A stretch of DNA of 64,000 nucleotides, from positions 124,001 through 188,000 of the forward strand of contig NZ_PIOB01000003.1 of assembly GCF_002909255.1 (NCBI RefSeq), given 5' to 3'. How positions within the stretch are numbered: the first letter of the stretch is position 1; every line of letters starts with the position of its first letter. The position numbers and the translations under genes were made by a program. Below are positions 61,819-64,000 of the stretch, in pieces. Origin of the DNA: Arenibacter hampyeongensis (GTDB lineage: Bacteria > Bacteroidota > Bacteroidia > Flavobacteriales > Flavobacteriaceae). The notes below the pieces were generated by a model. That model was not told the DNA's origin. It saw only the letters and a program-made list of their open reading frames with translations, and did not search any database.

Positions 61819-64000
61819 TTACTTACCCAAATCCTTAATTCTAATGTTCCTAAAGGCAAGTTCGGCACCATGTCCCAAGAAACCAATATGTCCAGTATTT
61901 CTTTCTAAACCAGGGTGATCTTTATGGTCAGCCGTCCCATTCTTGGAAGCTTCTTTCCAATCTCCATCCACTATAATGGTACCATTCAAGGTTATTTTAA
62001 TATGATTCCCCTTAACAATCACTTCTTGCGAATTCCACTCCCCTACTGGATTGAGAGCACCTCTTTTGGCTGCAATTATTCCATATACAGAACCATGGTA
62101 TTGGTAAGGTTCTAGGTTGGCATATATTTCAGCCGTGTCGTCCAAAATCTGCAATTCCTTGCCATCATAGGCAGCATCCCCGTCCAAGGGAGCATGAATG
62201 CCCAAACCGTTATTGGCTCCAGGTGTTAACTTAAAATCAAATCTGAAAATGAAATCTGAATATTCTTCAGCCGTAAACAAGTTACCATGTCCACCTCTTT
62301 TTGGGCGTACCAGCAACTCATTATTTTCCATGATATAGTCGGTTTTATTGCCGATCCAATGATCTAAATTTTTTCCGTTCAACAAAGACTTAAATCCTTC
62401 ATTCTTTTCAGCCTCTGTTAATTGATCATCACCAGAACCAATCTCTCTTAAATAAATATTTCTAAAGCCCAAATCTTCTCCATGCGCCTGCAATTCTATG
62501 GCCTCTTTGGCAAAAATAGCCTGTTTGCGGTCCCAATAGTTCTCTAAAACTACATTATCCGTGACCAAGCTTCCGTTTAAATGTACGGTAACTCGCTCAC
62601 CTACCATTTTAATTCTAAAGGTATTCCACTCATCTATAGGGTTGTCGGCCACCTGTAACGGTTTGCTTTCATGTTTCTGGTTGTTGTACAAGCCACCTGA
62701 ACCAACTTGCGCACCCGCATCCACTCGAGCTATATCCCAAATTTGTACCTGGGGCGTGCCTCTAAGATAAATACCACTGTCACCGCCATTGGTAATCTTC
62801 CAATCCACGATCATTTCAAAATCACCATAGTCCTTTACCGTACAAATATTATTATATCCTTCCCCTTTAAAGCCGATCACTCCATTTTCAATATACCAAT
62901 CCCTCATCATTTGCTCATTGGCTTTGGCCTGTTCCTCTGCCAATTTTCTGGAGGACATTTTGGAACGGGCAATTGGGTTTTGCACCAATCCTTCCCATCC
63001 TGTAAAGTCCTTTCCATTAAAGATTGATACAAAGCCTTTTTCATTGGACATTTTATCCAAAAATTCCTTTACATCAATTTTGATATACTGACTATCAGGG
63101 CCAGTAAGATTATCGATACTTCTAGACACTATATCCCTAACCATTTCGCCGCTTAGGCCATCCTGTACACCAGGAGTTGGCAAGGCTATGGCAATAGCTG
63201 CATTGGAAGCGCTGGTCAACAACTCTTGGTCATCTAAATATTCCGATACAAAAATTAAGGAAAGAAAAGTTTTTATACTTTGGGCTGCTGATAACACTTG
63301 CTTTTTTTCTGAGATGGTTTTGGCTTCGGGCATCAATTTCCTCACTAAAAGCAACTTCTGATCTGCTGGATAATCCGATTTTCTCACTTTGGCAAGATAA
63401 TTAGTAAAAGCATTCTTCCTTATAGCTCCATCAGTGCTAGCAGTGGCTGTTTTAAACAAATACGGCAAAGCATCATTGTTTTTCCAGCTTGCAAGTGCGT
63501 CCAAAGCAATCATTTTCTCGCTTTCATTACCCGTAGAAAGCCTTTGGGAAACTAATTCCAATGCCTCTTGACTACTTAAAGAAGCCAATACAGGCAACAA
63601 TTTAGACTTATCCGCCGCTCCTTTATATTCTTTAAATACAGCATCTGAAAATTTACCATTACTTTCATTCAGAATTCCAAGTATGGCTATCTGGGCATTT
63701 TTTATGTTTTCCGGCTTTTCTGTCTTGTCCAAAAGATTTATTAAGGTTGAAAAATTCTTTTCTGTTGAAATGGATGGCAAAGCCCTGTATACCCCTGCTA
63801 TAACGTTTTCACTTCCAGTTTCTACAACTGCAGTTAATGTATTAAATTGATCCGTTGCGTTTCTGGCGGCCAAGACATTAATCAATACCTCCTTGCCCGC
63901 ATCATTGACATGGGCAAGTTGACCAGCCAATAATTGACTATCCTTGGCATCGACCAACCTCAACAAGGTTTCCTCGATAGCAATATATTCCACAGGTAAT
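61819..64000 (-). CDS. DUF1080 (3-keto-disaccharide hydrolase-like) protein, partial
   Basis: The frame runs off the right edge with no start codon in view. At least 726 residues are present. The left part (about 1-320 of the visible sequence) is a series of HEAT-like helical repeats. Two DUF1080 jelly-roll domains follow: FVSIFNGKDFTGWEGLVQNP at about 328-517 and FKSLLNGKNLDHWIGNKTDY at about 530-720. Such domains bind or cleave glycosides, including 3-keto-sugars made by Gfo/Idh/MocA enzymes, and are exported. The visible part lacks the signal peptide, which would lie beyond the edge. Confidence 0.88.
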   Translation of the reverse strand, partial: LPVEYIAIEETLLRLVDAKDSQLLAGQLAHVNDAGKEVLINVLAARNATDQFNTLTAVVETGSENVIAGVYRALPSISTEKNFSTLINLLDKTEKPENIKNAQIAILGILNESNGKFSDAVFKEYKGAADKSKLLPVLASLSSQEALELVSQRLSTGNESEKMIALDALASWKNNDALPYLFKTATASTDGAIRKNAFTNYLAKVRKSDYPADQKLLLVRKLMPEAKTISEKKQVLSAAQSIKTFLSLIFVSEYLDDQELLTSASNAAIAIALPTPGVQDGLSGEMVRDIVSRSIDNLTGPDSQYIKIDVKEFLDKMSNEKGFVSIFNGKDFTGWEGLVQNPIARSKMSSRKLAEEQAKANEQMMRDWYIENGVIGFKGEGYNNICTVKDYGDFEMIVDWKITNGGDSGIYLRGTPQVQIWDIARVDAGAQVGSGGLYNNQKHESKPLQVADNPIDEWNTFRIKMVGERVTVHLNGSLVTDNVVLENYWDRKQAIFAKEAIELQAHGEDLGFRNIYLREIGSGDDQLTEAEKNEGFKSLLNGKNLDHWIGNKTDYIMENNELLVRPKRGGHGNLFTAEEYSDFIFRFDFKLTPGANNGLGIHAPLDGDAAYDGKELQILDDTAEIYANLEPYQYHGSVYGIIAAKRGALNPVGEWNSQEVIVKGNHIKITLNGTIIVDGDWKEASKNGTADHKDHPGLERNTGHIGFLGHGAELAFRNIRIKDLGK

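Overview
The window reads as chromosome of a member of the Flavobacteriaceae (phylum Bacteroidota), probably marine. The evidence is AT-rich DNA, SusC/SusD pairs, a one-piece hybrid two-component sensor with an AraC output domain, a FecI/FecR/TonB-receptor set, FabV, and promoters of the Bacteroidota type (TTTG, about 19-20 bases, TAnnTTTG). The genus cannot be fixed from the sequence. No rRNA, tRNA, CRISPR array, integrase or intact transposase was seen.

Region 1 (1-2.3 kb): DNA polymerase IV (dinB) behind two tandem palindromes, a 235-bp repeat-bounded spacer, and queE of the queuosine pathway on the other strand. Region 2 (2.5-17.4 kb): an accessory stretch, richer in A+T, of small genes that are almost all on the + strand. 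They include small membrane proteins and lipoproteins, DUF-type proteins, a dihydrofolate-reductase-like protein, a metallo-beta-lactamase-fold hydrolase, a cupin, an RsgA paralogue, an alpha/beta hydrolase, a DsrE-like protein, an RluA-type pseudouridine synthase, a VIT-type transporter and a CPA2 antiporter. Imperfect hairpins separate them, and some share words. At least two genes are broken, and about 0.5 kb looks like decayed coding sequence. It resembles a cassette-type accessory region without a visible integrase.

Region 3 (17.9-29.8 kb): DUF1801-type proteins, a Tat-exported Gfo/Idh/MocA oxidoreductase, and an iron-uptake pair (TonB siderophore receptor plus PepSY membrane protein) behind a promoter flanked by two Fur-like boxes. 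Next come a GNAT enzyme, a CDF-like membrane protein and a compact thiol cluster (CPVC thioredoxin-like protein, CKFCH DUF2024 protein, four-cysteine MarR regulator) with its own promoter, operator and terminator. The region ends with a PAS/HisKA protein lacking an ATPase domain that overlaps a single-domain receiver.

Region 4 (29.9-41.9 kb, - strand): a small polysaccharide-utilisation locus. It holds a hybrid sensor (HTCS), a previously hidden 34-residue membrane peptide, SusC, SusD, a SusE-like surface lipoprotein and a GH16 endo-glucanase lipoprotein. The expected substrate is a beta-1,3-glucan such as laminarin.

Region 5 (42-64 kb): mostly housekeeping and metabolic genes. They include a HerA-like ATPase, hydrolases, a VOC protein, a sugar-isomerase/aldo-keto reductase/esterase run, fabV, an M19 dipeptidase, a PAS histidine kinase, folD and ffh. 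Between folD and ffh lies a four-helix-bundle (23S rRNA intervening-sequence-type) gene bounded by inverted repeats, which looks like an inserted element. The end holds an ECF sigma/anti-sigma/TonB receptor set divergent from an unusual acidic repeat lipoprotein, and a DUF1080 protein that runs off the right edge.
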